A stretch of DNA of 64,000 nucleotides. Origin: Epiperipatus broadwayi (Eukaryota; Onychophora; Udeonychophora; Euonychophora; Peripatidae). Under the pieces are notes generated by a model. It was not told the origin of the DNA. It did not search any database and saw only the letters and a list, made by a program, of their open reading frames with translations. Of this stretch, positions 45,723-57,766 are shown piece after piece (positions within the stretch are counted from its first letter, which is position 1; each line of letters starts with the position of its first letter). The stretch lies in the NCBI GenBank assembly GCA_028023455.1, contig JAQFVV010000049.1, positions 5,323,149-5,387,148 on the forward strand, given 5' to 3'. The position numbers and the translations under genes are program-made.

Positions 45723-47599
45723 GTATATTAATTATAATATTCTCATGTATAAATGATGAATCCATAGTTCATTTTTGGGAGCTTCTTTTCTGAGAAAATA
45801 TTTGTTATTGTACTGAAACATGGAAGCCTCAAGAAATAATACTATGAATTCATATATATATAATACAATATTTTTAATTAATGTTTAGATAAAAATCTTG
45901 AATGCATGGAGTAATCTATTTAAATCAACTTAATAAAAAAGCACTTAACCTATAACAAATGCCTTAAGCAAAGAGTCAAAGTAAACTGACATTCTGATGC
46001 ATCCAAAAAGAGGATCCTCCTTTTGCATGCACACTCTTTTTTTCTCCAAATTTTATATATATATTTATTAATAGATATGAACGGTTTAAGTAATATATTC
46101 TGGAACTAAAGAGGCATTTTATTAATTTCAGAATATATCTAGATGATCAGATGTTCTTTAATCTCAAGGGCAAATATAATATTGAATTTTGGATGCTCTT
46201 GACCCGGAGCAGTTGTTCTAGGTTAAGTGCTTCCTAATTAAATTGATTTAAATAAATTATTCAACACATTCGTATATATATATTATACTTTTGATTTACA
46301 TGTAAACAATAAAACTATCTTTAAATAATTCATGGCAAGATACAAATGTTTCTGTAACCCTTGGAACTAAATTAGAAAAAAAAGACATTATCTCATCATA
46401 CTTGGCAGCTTTTGGGTGATGAGGGTTTGAGAATTTTTTATCTCCATTTTACACATCAATTAAAAATAGCCTTATACTTATTGATTTAATTAATTTTGAT
46501 ATGAGATAAATATTAATCAATCTAAAAAAAATACAAAACCTAATTGAATGAAAAAATTCTAATTTTACCCAGCCAACCTGAATTTAAAATATGTTATGAG
46601 AAAAAGAAAGGTAAATGCTAATCCTTTGCCAAAATAAACTTTATTTTTGAAAAGTTTATTTATTATATATATGATATTTAATATATGGTTGTAAGTATAT
46701 GATTATAAATGGTTCTCACATATGTGTGCCATATACATATTCCGATGAATACATAAAAATCAAAGATATTTTATTACTTTTAAACATATAGAGTATAATG
46801 AAAATTAAATGCTTAAAAAGGCATTATTAAAACGTAGTTTAAGGAGTTGATATTGTGTTGATGGTGCTGTTCAGGTAAAAATTTGAATTCTAAATAAAAG
46901 CTTTTTTTTTCATTTTTCAATTTTGATAGATTTGTAAATAATTAAATATTTAAATCAATTTTACAGTGGCTTTTCTAATTATTTGTTAAAGAAGCCTTAA
47001 ATAATTATATATTGCTAACATATCTGAAAGTTTATTTATATGACATTTAATTTATAGTTATATATTAGATTATTTACTATATCTAGTTAGATTATTACAT
47101 TTTTGTGGTAAAATATAAATTTTATGAATACTTTTTCAAATAGATTCAACTGTTTTTAATAATATATAAGTTAGTATAGAATACAGAATTTCAAGCAATA
47201 TTATTATTTTTTATTTTTAAAATGGTTCTGAGCTGACAAGTGACAGTACTAGGTAGAAATTGAATAAATAATCTTTTCTTTGGGAATAGTGGATTGAAGG
47301 TGATGCTCTAACTAACCAGGCTTTTCTGTCAAGCGAAAATAATACCATTCAAAATGTGGTGATTTACAATAATCTATGTGCTATTAATAATTGCTGAATG
47401 TATTTGGAAAAAAAGATAAAGTCTTAGTTTTTAAAAAAAAAAACATTTATTGATTCAATTAAATGATAAAACTAGTCTTATATAATTACAAATGATTATT
47501 AACATGTTTATATTTACTATATAAGTTATATCAAATAACATAACTTTAATTTTTTTATTTACAAAATTAGTAAATGTAATAATATATAAATTCACTGAG
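45723..47599. other. No gene seen; repeat Q copy 2 at about 46,080-46,190 (minus)
   Basis: AT-rich, with small (AT)n tracts. At about 46,080-46,190 the minus strand carries an uninterrupted copy of repeat Q (ATCATCTAGATATATTCTGA), the unoccupied counterpart of the hAT target at 42,086. No protein-like frame was found. Confidence 0.55.
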
Positions 47600-47798
<199 letters not shown>

Positions 47799-48053
47799 GA
47801 TTATGTTTCAAAGGATAAACTTTATTAGTGTTCTAAAAGGTTACACAAGTTACATTTGACAACATATTTCTTATATATAAATTGTTTTCACAAAACTGCA
47901 TATGTACAATGATTTGATCAGTACCTGTATGCTTTATCAAACTAGAAGTATCTAAGAGAAAAAAAAACAGTTCAATAAAGTCAATGATATTCACTCAATC
48001 ATACGATTATATTCAATTAGATATACTTCAATTAAACTAAAGCAGGAATGCGT

Positions 48054-50307
48054 CTAGTTTGTGTCAGTTGACTTTAGAACTGGCACAAGGATCCATGTTA
48101 AATATAGTTTTTTTTGAGATCGGAAGAGCACACGTTCTTGTATATTCCAGGTGTCAATGTACTTAGATTGATCTGTAATCTTCCTGTCTCTTTCACGTAT
48201 GGTTTTCAGCTTATTTCTGAACATGTTTGGATGTCTTCTGGGATTATGATTGTATATGAAATTACACCTTGTACACCATAAGGCATAGAGTAAATATGTG
48301 CAGATTCTTATTTCAGCAAAGACACCCCTTTTAAAAGAGTCAAAAAGGGTTATCATATTGATTTTTTTATCTTTGAGTGAAGTGCTAATGATTTCACGAA
48401 TGTTTTCTAGACTTGAGCATGAGAAGAAAAAGGTGGTTTTGGGTCTCTGAGTCCCTATGGCAAAGATTACATATATCATCTATATCTTTATAGTTTCTTT
48501 GATATTTCAAAAAGTATTGTGAAGGAAGTGAGTCCAGATTTATCTTTAGGAGAAAGTCAAAATATTTTGGTTCAAGTGACCATAGTTTGAATTTGCGACA
48601 TAATTGTTTATTATTAATATGAAGTGGAGTTTGTACATCATCTTGACTTGGATGTAGAAGTTGATAAACTTCCCAATATTTATATTTGGCTTGTGGTGGT
48701 TTAAAGTTAAGAGTGTGGATTGTTAATAATGGTGTAAGTAGTGTGTTCAGATATCCCTGAAGAGGAGGTGGTCTATCTGTAGGGGTAATCTTGGCAGAAA
48801 TTTCTAAATATGGGAATTTTTGTGCACATGTAGATATTATGTTCAATGTTTTTTGTATCCTGAAGACATGTATTGAGTGAAGGCCAAGGCCATTTTGTGA
48901 AAGGGGTTTTCTTAGGCGTTTTATTGATATTGAGATAATCTTTTTTTCCCCAGAATAATTTCCTGCATAAGGAGTCTATCTTATTTGTAAATGCCTTGGT
49001 ATAAATGATTGTTGGAGTAAAATAAGAGATTTTTGTGATCACTAACATGTTAAGCAAGGCCATTTTTGTATATAGAGAGAGGTAGGCTTTGGAGAGTGAA
49101 TTGACAGTTTTTTCCACTTTCTTATCAAATTTTTCTGTATGAGCGATCTCATAGGTGAATGTCGTAAATAAAAATTGAACCCAAGGAATGCGCTTGGTCT
49201 ACCTTTGAAAACTTTAGTAATGCTATTACCGGTGAAGATCTGCCATGCACATGATTTCTCCATATTAAATGTTAGCTTATATTCTTTTGTGAAATTATTA
49301 AGTATCTTAAGAAGTTTGGGAATTTGTTTTTGGGATGATAGAAATATTGCGATATCATCCATATATGCGATACATGAGATGTTGTCATTGATTGTAGGCA
49401 GGTAGACTCCTGAAAATTCATTTTCTATTATTTTTATAAGAGGGTTGATATAGGCAGTGAACAATAAGGCACTGAGAGGTGAGCCCTGAGGGATGGACTG
49501 ATGTGGCACTATTGGTGGTGAAGTTTTCCCATTTAGGGAAACATAAATCTCACGGTTTAAAAGCAAGTTAGCAAGCAAGTTTAGATAGGCGTTGGGAACT
49601 GAGTATTTCTGCAGAGTTTTAAGAAGAGTACTGATGGAAATCATGTCAAAAGTGGCTTCAATATCCAGTTGAATAACAACTGGACTGTATTTTTCATTAT
49701 CTCTAACAGATTCTATAGTTGACTTTAATAGAAAGGCTGCCTGTCCTGTTGAGGATTCTTTTTTGGAAAATTGCATTTTTGATAGGTTTGGCAAAATGAA
49801 TGGCTCTATTTTATCTTTTATCACTGATTCTATTATCTTTATGCCAAGGGAGCACATTGAAATTGGACGTCGGTTAGTGGTGTTTGAGATTAATTGTTTC
49901 TTTTTTATGAATGGCACAAGCATAATTTGATTTAAGCCCTGTATTTTATAGATGTCTTTAGTGAGGTAGGAGACTAGGTTAAGCATATATTGTGCAGTAA
50001 TTTTATCAATATGTTTGTATACGAACTTGGGAATTCCATCTATGCCAGGATGACATGAATCTGGCATCGCTTCTATTTTTTTAATGAAATCTTTTAAAGA
50101 AATTTTAAATTCATTTTCTGATCTATCTTGTGAAAAGGCCATTAGACTTGGGGAGGAGACCCTCTGGAATTTTTCTCTATACAATATGTAAAGCCGCTCC
50201 AACATAAAATCTCCGTAGACAATGTCAGTTTGAACTTTAATAGCTGTTGGGACTCGCACCTGGGAGGGGTGGCCTAGTGCCCATCTAATGAAGTTTCTGG
50301 TATACAT
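48054..50307 (-). pseudogene. LINE A reverse transcriptase and C-terminal domain
   Basis: A 421-codon minus-strand frame (50,307-49,042) covers the RT core: CHPGIDGIPKFVYKHID (fingers), NTTNRRPISMCSLGIKIIES, KKESSTGQAAFLLKSTIESV, VIQLDIEATFDMISI (first Asp), SIPQGSPLSALLFTAYINPL and CIAYMDDIAIFLSS (YMDD). Frameshifts near 49,080, 48,810 and 48,440 break the thumb and C-terminal part. There LDSLPSQYFLKYQR and DICNLCHRDSETQNHLFL give the CCH part of the usual C-terminal C-x2-C-H-C knuckle. The catalytic residues are preserved but the protein is not continuous. Confidence 0.85.
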
Positions 50308-50356
50308 GTGTGGCTTATTTAAATATAACCTTTTCTTTTTAATGGAGATATATTCT

Positions 50357-51110
50357 TTAAGCTGGTTTGTTAACTCCTTGATATGTCTTCTTTAACGCAA
50401 TCAGACAGGGACGATCGAGATTTGATTGAGAAGTGCCAATAATTTTTTTATGGGTATCATCCATAAGCTTTAGTAGTTTTGTTGGGGGTTTAAGATGATC
50501 AATGTTAAATGAGAGCAGGCTAGTAAAGGCACACCATGCTTGGACTGGATCCATTGCAATATTCTTAACTTGTGAAGATATATGTATACTTCTGAAAAAA
50601 GATATTCTGGTGTGTGTGATGGTAGTAGAACTCTGATGGTTCTTCCTGTATTAATTTGTTCTATTATCAAAATTAATTTCCAGTGACACTAAAACAGCTG
50701 CATGATCAGAGAGGGGGGAATTCTTAATTGAATGCATATCATGTTATATAATGATGGCGAATAGAAAACCAGATCTATAAGTGATGAATGTCTACCATTG
50801 TTAAATGACATGGCCTTCTCCAGCAGAAAGCCTCTTCCACTCATCATCGGAAAGGACAGCTGATGTATCCATTTCATATATTATTTAAAATCTCCCAAAT
50901 AATCATCATACAAATTACAATTATTATTATTATTATATTTATAATAGTGGGACCTGGAGGGATATAAACAATTCTATGTAAGTAATTTTATGAGTAAGTA
51001 ATTATCACAACCATCAATATTAGGATTTTGAAAGACTAAATGAGCTTTACAATGATAACTTACCCCTATGGAGTTCAGATTTTACCCTTGAATTTAGTTG
51101 TCTTAGGGTT
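50357..51110 (-). pseudogene. LINE A endonuclease remnant
   Basis: Broken minus-strand frames align in order with the intact endonuclease of LINE C. IIVKLI...SFKILIL and YIPPGP-like sequence lie near 50,950-51,050, then MKWIHQLSFPMMSGRGFLLE and SFNNGRHSSLIDLVFYSPSL (50,877-50,689, the target-interaction region). The S-D-H block follows (degraded SDHAAVLVSLE-like near 50,690), then PEYLFSEVYIYLHKLRILQW and MDPVQAWCAFTSLLSFNIDH (50,554 onward), which link to RT. Part of the GDFN block is replaced by an AAT-rich stretch near 50,920-50,935. It is inactive. Confidence 0.65.
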
Positions 51111-51146
51111 GATACCTATTATTAATATCATTATTAATTTTTACTA

Positions 51147-51301
<155 letters not shown>

Positions 51302-51669
51302 GTTTCAAAGCAAAACTTTATTGAGTCTAAAAAGTTACAGAGTCACATATAGTACTATATTGATTTGTTACAAATGCAAAACAAATTACAACAACTTTCA
51401 GTATATAAGTCTTTATCAATTCTGCATACTTTCTTTCTTGTTTTTAAATTTGGTCTTCTATTTAGTTCAGTTTATGCTTGCATCTCTTTGAAGTTGGAAA
51501 AAAAGCTGATGTTGAAAATGTCATCATCTATCATATTAGACTTTATATTTTATAGACTGGATCTTTGTTTCAAGTGTGACCATGTGGCTGCAAACACATC
51601 TGGTTGAGCTAGGATGCTGTCTCTTTTTCTGAACAGTTCTAGTTTTATTGAATATGTTGCTGGGTGGCA

Positions 51670-53808
51670 TCAAGGGTTATTAGCAAGTGCAAAAGTGCAT
51701 CTGGTACACCAGTAGGCATAAAGGCTATATGTTGCTGCACGAATAGCAGGGATGTTGCCTTTTTTAAATGTATTTATTATTTCATCAATTGAAATGATAG
51801 CCTTTCTGTATGTGGTAAACATTGTGTGACGTATTGTTTCTAGTGCACTGCAGGAATGAAGAAAATGATCTTGTGTCTCTTCTTCTCTATGACATAGCCC
51901 ACACATGGGGTCTATATTTGTGTAGAATCTACGAAATCTGAGGAAATGTGTTGTGGGTAGAGCATTAAGATTAAGCTTAAGTAGAAAATCAAATAATTTT
52001 GGTTCTAATGACCATTTTCTGAATTGTTGCAGTAGTTGCCTGTTGTCTATCCCAAGAACTGATGGATGTAGATTAGGTGTCTGGTTTGGGTTTAGTATAT
52101 TATAAATGTCCCAGTATGTATACTTGTTGTCATTATTGAGTGATATTTTGTTGTATATTGGCTTGAGTTCTTCAATCAGTGTGGATAGATATCCATATGA
52201 AGGGGGTGGTCTGTCTGTGGGTATTATACTAATTACACACTCCAGGTCTGGAAATCTTTTTATGGTTGCTGTTATTAGATTTACTGATTTCTGTGTGTAA
52301 AAAACATTGATTGTATGGAGTCCAAGTCCATTGCTATGTGGTGGTCTGCTCAGATTTTTTAAAGAGATTGCCACTGTCTTTCTCTTCCATATTAGTTTGT
52401 TACAGATTGATGAGATTTTTGATATGAATGTTTTTGCAAATTTGATTATAGGTGTGTAGTAGGTAATTTTTGTAATTATAAGTTGATTAAATAGTGCTAC
52501 CTTTGCGTATATTGACAGGTATGACTTTTCAAGTGAGGCTGTGATTTTTTCAGCATCTTTTTTTAATTTATTTTGAATTTTTTGCCTCATTCCGTTGGTT
52601 CCAAGGTAGAATGGGAAACCAAGGAAAGCAGATGGTTTACCATTAAACATCTCTGTACAGTGCTTGCCTGTGTATATTGACCATGCAGCAGTTTTATTTG
52701 TGTTAATTTTTAAATTAAAATTTGAGGTATAATTCTTGATTATCTCTTGTAATATGGGGAGGTTCTTTTTAGAGGGGAGAAAAATGGTTACATCATCCAT
52801 ATAGGCTATGCATGATATATTTAAAGCAGTGTTTGGGATTTGAATGCCTTTTATTTTTTTCTGTATCTCTATTAATAGAGGATTTATATATATTGTAAAG
52901 AGCAGGCACTGGGGGGGGAATCTTTTCTGTATCTCTATTAATAGAGGATATAGGTTGGTGAATTTTTCCCATTCAATGTGATGTGAATTTCATGGCTGAG
53001 TAGCAGATTGGCTATTATATATAGTAGGGATGGAGGTATTGTTGTTTTTTTCAGCACATCTAATAATTTGGCTATAGGCACTGAGTCAAATGCTGCCTCA
53101 ATGTCTAGTTGAACTATAATTGGTGCATATTTCTTTCTTTTTTTAACTACTTCGATTATTGTTTTGTACATTAAGGCACCCTGGCCAATGGATGATCCTT
53201 TTTTGGCATATTGTGCTGATGATAACACAGGGAGTATATGTTGATCTATTTTTTCCTTTATTACTCTTTCAAGGATTTTTATTCCTAAAGGTCCCATTGA
53301 AATTGGTCATAGATTAGATAAAGATGATATTGCTATTGGTTTATTGTTAAGTGGAACCATTGCAATTGGGTATAGACTTTGTATGTTGTAAATTTTTTGG
53401 GATATGTAATTGGCTAACTCACACAGGTATTTGGCTGTGAAGTGACTAAGATGTTTGAACACAAATTTTGGAATTCCTTGTGGTCCTGGATGATGTGTTT
53501 GTTATTGTTGCAAGTTGAAATACAATGTCAGTTGTTTTTATTGGTGTGTCTGTTTCAGGGTCTCCAAATATGTCTTCATTTGGTATGTACACTCTTTGTT
53601 TTTGCAGTTTTTTTTTAAAGTGGTGATATATTGGGTTTATCATGTTATGTCCAGCTGTTATAGAGCCATCTATTTCAAGTGCCCTAGGCATTCTGACTGT
53701 GGATGGGTATCCCAGTGCACACCGTACATATGCTCTGGTCCAAGCGTGTTGTTGGGTAAGGTATATTTTTTCTTTTTTATTGCTACATATTGCTTGAGTG
53801 TGTTGCAT
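51670..53808 (-). pseudogene. LINE B reverse transcriptase and C-terminal domain
   Basis: The N-terminal RT part lies at 53,808-53,446 (AWTRAYVRCALGYPSTVRMP). 53,297-52,938 has GPLGIKILERVIKEKIDQHI, KKGSSIGQGALMYKTI and IVQLDIEAAFDSVPI (first Asp). The palm block with 'IPQ-SPLSALLF' is lost through a local duplication at about 52,905-52,960. 52,800-51,670 (376 codons) starts at the MDD of the YMDD motif and runs through INTNKTAAWSIYTG, KPSAFLGFPFY, FDFLLKLNLNALPTTHFL and MCGLCHREEETQDHFLHSC, the C-x2-C-x-H-x-C knuckle. It would copy the element's RNA at a nicked TTA site; here it is inactive. Confidence 0.87.
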
Positions 53809-54787
53809 GTATTGTTGAAGATTTCTGTAAGTTTTTTATTTGTGTTTGATTATCTGTAGTTGGTCTGGAAATGGTTATTCTTTTATGTAGTTCATCTGTC
53901 AAAGCTAATAATCTGGTGGGGGGGGGTGTTGAATTGCAGGTAATATGATTGATGTTGAAAGAAAGTATATTGGTGAATGCTATATACTTTTGTACTGGAT
54001 TGAGTGACATGTTTTGAAGTTTTTGGAGCAATATATATGTTTCTGAAATATAGGAATTCAGTTGTTTGTGCTGGAAGAAGTATTCGCATAGTCTTTTGAA
54101 GGGCTATTGTTGTATTCTGTATTTTTGTTAGGTCGAGGGTGATGAACTGGGCAGCATGATCTGAGATTATAGATGGACAGAGTTCAAGATTAAAATAATG
54201 ATGTAACATTGGTTAGTAGAAACACAAATCAATAAGTGACTTATATCTATTGTTATTAAAAGATATTGAGTTTAATGGGAGAAAACGTTCAGCACTCATA
54301 AGTGGGATTGTTATTTGATGGATCCATTTGGTGACAAAAGTTTGGTAGGTCATGTTGAAATCTCCCAGGAGTATTATGGGATTTGGTGTTGCTGTAAGCA
54401 TTGAATTTATTGTTGCTATTATTCTGGAGATGATGACAGGGCCTGGTGTTATATAGACAACTACTATGTTAAGTGTGATATTTTTATGATGGAGTGTTAT
54501 TATGATAAGATTAGAGTCAATATATATAATTTTAAAAGAATCAAAAGGGCAGTTGTGGGATATAATTATACCTGTGACACCTGATGGTGATGATGATTGC
54601 CTTGAGCAGGCACAAAACCCTTGGCTGATTGAATATTTTGAAGGATTAATTTGAGAGCCACTGTATATTTTTGTTTCTAATAGCCCCAGTATGTATGGTT
54701 GTGTTGTATGTAACCATTTTTTGAGTTCAAAAGTTTTTTGATGGCATTTAAGCCTCTAATGTTTAGAGATCCAATTTTTATCTTCAT
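53783..54787 (-). pseudogene. LINE B endonuclease (APE-type), frameshifted
   Basis: Counterpart of 60,036-60,989 in LINE C. Recognisable blocks are PNPIILLGDFNMTYQTFVTK (54,401 frame; the GDFN motif with catalytic Asp/Asn), FLPLNSISFNNNRYKSLIDL, LELCPSIISDHAAQF (54,209 frame; S-D-H), NPVQKYIAFTNILSFNINHI, and RITISRPTTDNQTQIK leading to RT. Start at 54,787 is chosen by comparison with LINE C (MKIKIGSLNIRGLN-type N-terminus). Frameshifts near 54,210 and 54,030, plus stops upstream, prevent a full product. Confidence 0.8.
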
Positions 54788-55458
54788 GTTACAGGATAAT
54801 TTTATAACAGGGTATTGATTTTTATTGATTTTTTAATTCTACATTTTTATTTATATTGCAGTAAATGGATGCTGATACATATTTAAGACTTGGTAGGGTT
54901 TATTATCAGTTTTTCTTTCATTTAATATTGGTTCAGACTCTATACAGGCAATTTGTGATGAAACTGAACAGCTGTCCATTTGTTGTTGGCTTAAATCTAT
55001 TTCTATTTCATTTTCTAAGTTGTATATGTCTGATGAGTTGTGCTTTTGGTCTGTTTTTTTTGCCTTTTTGGATTCATGGTTTTTAGGTGGTCTACCTGGA
55101 TTTTTTTTCCCTCTGGTGTATTCTTTTGAATGGGTGGAAGAGGGGGTTCTATTGCATCCATTATGTTTGATGCAGTTTTGTTTATTATTGTGGTTTGTTT
55201 TATTATTGGTGTACTTATATTATCTTGATTTATATTTTCATTATATAGCTGTGTGTGTTTATTTTCTGTTTGTTGATTTTTACTTGGTACACCTTTTGTT
55301 TTATTGAGTTGCTGATCCTGTGATGTAATTACTGCATTTTGTGTTGTGTTTAGTTTTTGTGTTATTTATTTTTTTGGTTAGTTTTTGGGATTGGCAATTC
55401 TGCTCTGTTATCATTTTTGTTCTTGGGTGTTTGAACCCCAGTTTTTTTTCGGTTTCTA

Positions 55459-57167
55459 TTATTGGGTTGTCAATTGATGTAGTGTTATTAGAAATTTTTT
55501 TTCATCATCAGTGGGTTGTTCTGGGGAGAGGATTTTGTTTTGTTCACAGTGATTGCCTTTTGTGTTATCGCACTGAGTTGCTAGGTGGCCTCTCTGTCCA
55601 CAGTCAAACAATGTGGTTTTAACCCTTTTCCCGCGCTCGACGAGGCTCCTCGTCGACATCTGAAATCACTCTAACTCAGTTCATTTTCATACGAAAAAAT
55701 TCGTTAAATACGTATTGAATTCGTTTTTAAAAGTTCTGTACGATGGTGACATCTTCCGATTTATTTTAGAAGTAAAAAATAGAAAAAAATGCATTTAAAC
55801 CTAAACAAAGAAGGAACATTATTTGTGATTGGTTCTTAGCATGCTCTCAGCCAAAAAAGACATTCTGATTGGCTGGAAAGAACAAAGAAACTGCCTGATC
55901 AAAGAAAATAAAGAAAAACACTGAGATTTTCATTTCGAATACGATTTAAATTATTACTAAATAATATTTATGGAAATTAAACATAATTTTCAGAGAGAAT
56001 AATAAAAAAACAAAATTATTTTCGAAAAATACTGAAGATTTTAGTACAAATATTGAAGTTGTAATAAAAAGAAATATTTACTTTTCTATAACGTAAAAGT
56101 CGATCTTTTTGTTTACATTATAACTTTTATGTTGCCGATATTCAATATCTTAGAATAAATAAATAGCAATTTATTTTTGAAAGAACTTTCGTTGTCTTCA
56201 CAACCTTAAAAATTAATTATATACTTTTTATAAACGTATCTGAGTTGAATTTAATATTATAGGCGAATATGTTTTAACAATAGGCTTTGTCTTCAGTTTG
56301 TGAGTTGGCCAATTAAAAGATTTGATTTTTATCTGATACAACCAATGATAAAATTAGCGGTTTAAGGGTTAAACCTCTTATGTGAAGAGAGAGTGTTGCT
56401 TCTTGATCTGTAATTTGTGTTGGGATTGTAGCGGCATCTATGTTTTTATGGAGTTTTATTTTAAATTCAAAACGATTACTACATATCGATATAGGTGTGT
56501 CTTTTAAATAAATTGGCTGTAGGGCAATTACTTTTCCAAATGGGTTTATCATTTTTTGAAAATCTTGTAAGTTGTATTTAAGATAAGTATTTTTTAGCAC
56601 TCCAGTAATAATATTTTTCCGGTTTTCATCTATAATTACGAGTGCATAATTATCGAGTGCTAAAATAGTGGATTGAAAATGTTCTTTTTGCTGCTGAGTA
56701 TAAAAATCAATGGTTATATATCGCGAATTTGGATGGTCTGTGATACAAGAGATTATTTCCCATAGTTCATTTTGCATAATTGCTTCATATAATAAAGCTT
56801 TTGGGAAACGATATAATGAGCATTGATTATCTGTTACTGCGAGTACTAGCGATGTTGGTGAAAAAAACCTGTGAAAAGTTTCAAATAACATACGAGGCAC
56901 TGTATCATTGAAAGGGTCTGTCACATTTTCAAGCATTTCTTTTGTCCAGATTGCGGCTGGGGGTTGACGTTCCTCTTGAGTATGTAGATCTAGATTTTTT
57001 ATATCATTTGTATTTGTTCTTCGGAAACACAGTATTTGGGTTGGTGCTGTAATATTGCTGTTGCTTTTAAGTATTTTTGCATATGAAATAGGTGATGTTG
57101 AAACTAACAATGTTGTTAATTTCGTATTGGTGCTTAACTCGCTCACGCTTGACTGGGCAGTAGCCAT
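55459..57167 (-). pseudogene. LINE B ORF1, split by a piggyBac-type insertion
   Basis: The N-terminal piece 57,167-56,369 (ATG chosen because the same MAT...SVSELSTNTKL start is found in LINE C) has a low-complexity Ser/Thr head, then a region resembling an RRM-type fold (RYITIDFYTQQQKEHFQSTI, NIITGVLKNTYLKYN, FEFKIKLHKNIDAATIP). After SLHIRGL the frame runs into the insertion. It resumes at about 55,618 with the zinc-knuckle region: FDCGQRGHLATQCDN, C-x2-?-x3-GH-x4-C, with the first Cys changed compared with the CFGC of copy C. Known role in this group: RNA-binding chaperone of the LINE RNP. Confidence 0.82.
55623..56368. mobile_element. Non-autonomous piggyBac-type element (746 bp) at TTAA
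   Basis: Flanked by TTAA at 55,619-55,622 and 56,369-56,372. The ends start CCCTTTTCCCGCG and finish CGGTTTAAGGG, the CCCTT...AAGGG ends expected for piggyBac. Just inside the left end is a compact palindrome, TCGACGAGGCTCCTCGTCGA (55,637-55,656). There is no transposase. LINE C has the uninterrupted sequence at the equivalent place, which confirms the borders. Base composition and style differ from the LINE around it. Confidence 0.9.
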
Positions 57168-57367
57168 GATTTATTATTCTGACTCAAGTCAGTTTTTTTT
57201 TAAAAAAAAGATATGAATACACACCGATATTTTCTTTAAAAATACTCTATTAATCTATTATATGATTTGATTTGTTCTGTACTATGTTTGTTTTGCGAAT
57301 AACAAGTTGAAACAAAAGAAAAATATCAATACTTACATCGGAGAGCTTAAAAATTGCTTCTTACCTC

Positions 57368-57369
<2 letters not shown>

Positions 57370-57430
<61 letters not shown>

Positions 57431-57494
57431 GTTATTGTTATTGAAATTATTATTATTATTATTATTATTAGATATTATTATTATTATTATTATT
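57370..57494. repeat. (TTA)n microsatellite, junction of LINE B 5' end and LINE C 3' tail
   Basis: TTA units with a few interruptions (TTGTTATTGTTATTGAAA near 57,430 and one GATA near 57,470). The tract forms the tail of LINE C on the minus strand and directly adjoins the 5' end of LINE B. Confidence 0.95.
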
Positions 57495-57766
57495 ATGTTT
57501 CAAAGCAAAACTTTATTGAGTCTAAAAAGTTACAGAGTCACATCTAGTAATATATTGATTTTTTACAAATGAAAAACAAATTACAACTTTCAGTATATAA
57601 GTCTTTATCTTTTCTGCATACTTTTTTTTTCTTCTTGTTTTTAAATTTGTCTTCTATTTAGTTCAGTTTATGCTTGCATTTTTTTTAATGTTGGAAAAAA
57701 TGCTGATGTTGAAAATGTCATCATCTATCTTATTTGCCTTTATATTTCATAGACTGGATCTTGGTT

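Larger units (their letters stand above)
47799..51125 (-). mobile_element. LINE A: L1/Tx1-group retrotransposon, 5' truncated, TTA-bordered
   Basis: Minus-strand element with partial APE endonuclease (51,110-50,357), RT (50,307-about 49,042) and C-terminal region (49,117-48,054). Its 3' end reads AATAAAGTTT...CCTTTGAAACATAATCATAAT into the (TAA)n tail. ORF1 and the start of the endonuclease are missing; the element ends near 51,125, against the next (TTA)n tract. Its proteins are clearly diverged from LINEs B and C, so it is a different family using the same kind of site. Confidence 0.85.

Noticed and set aside
53515-53859. Plus-strand open frames across 53.5-62.7 kb (for example 114 and 133 codons)
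   Set aside because: They are antisense shadows of the minus-strand LINE ORFs and reappear in both LINE copies for that reason.
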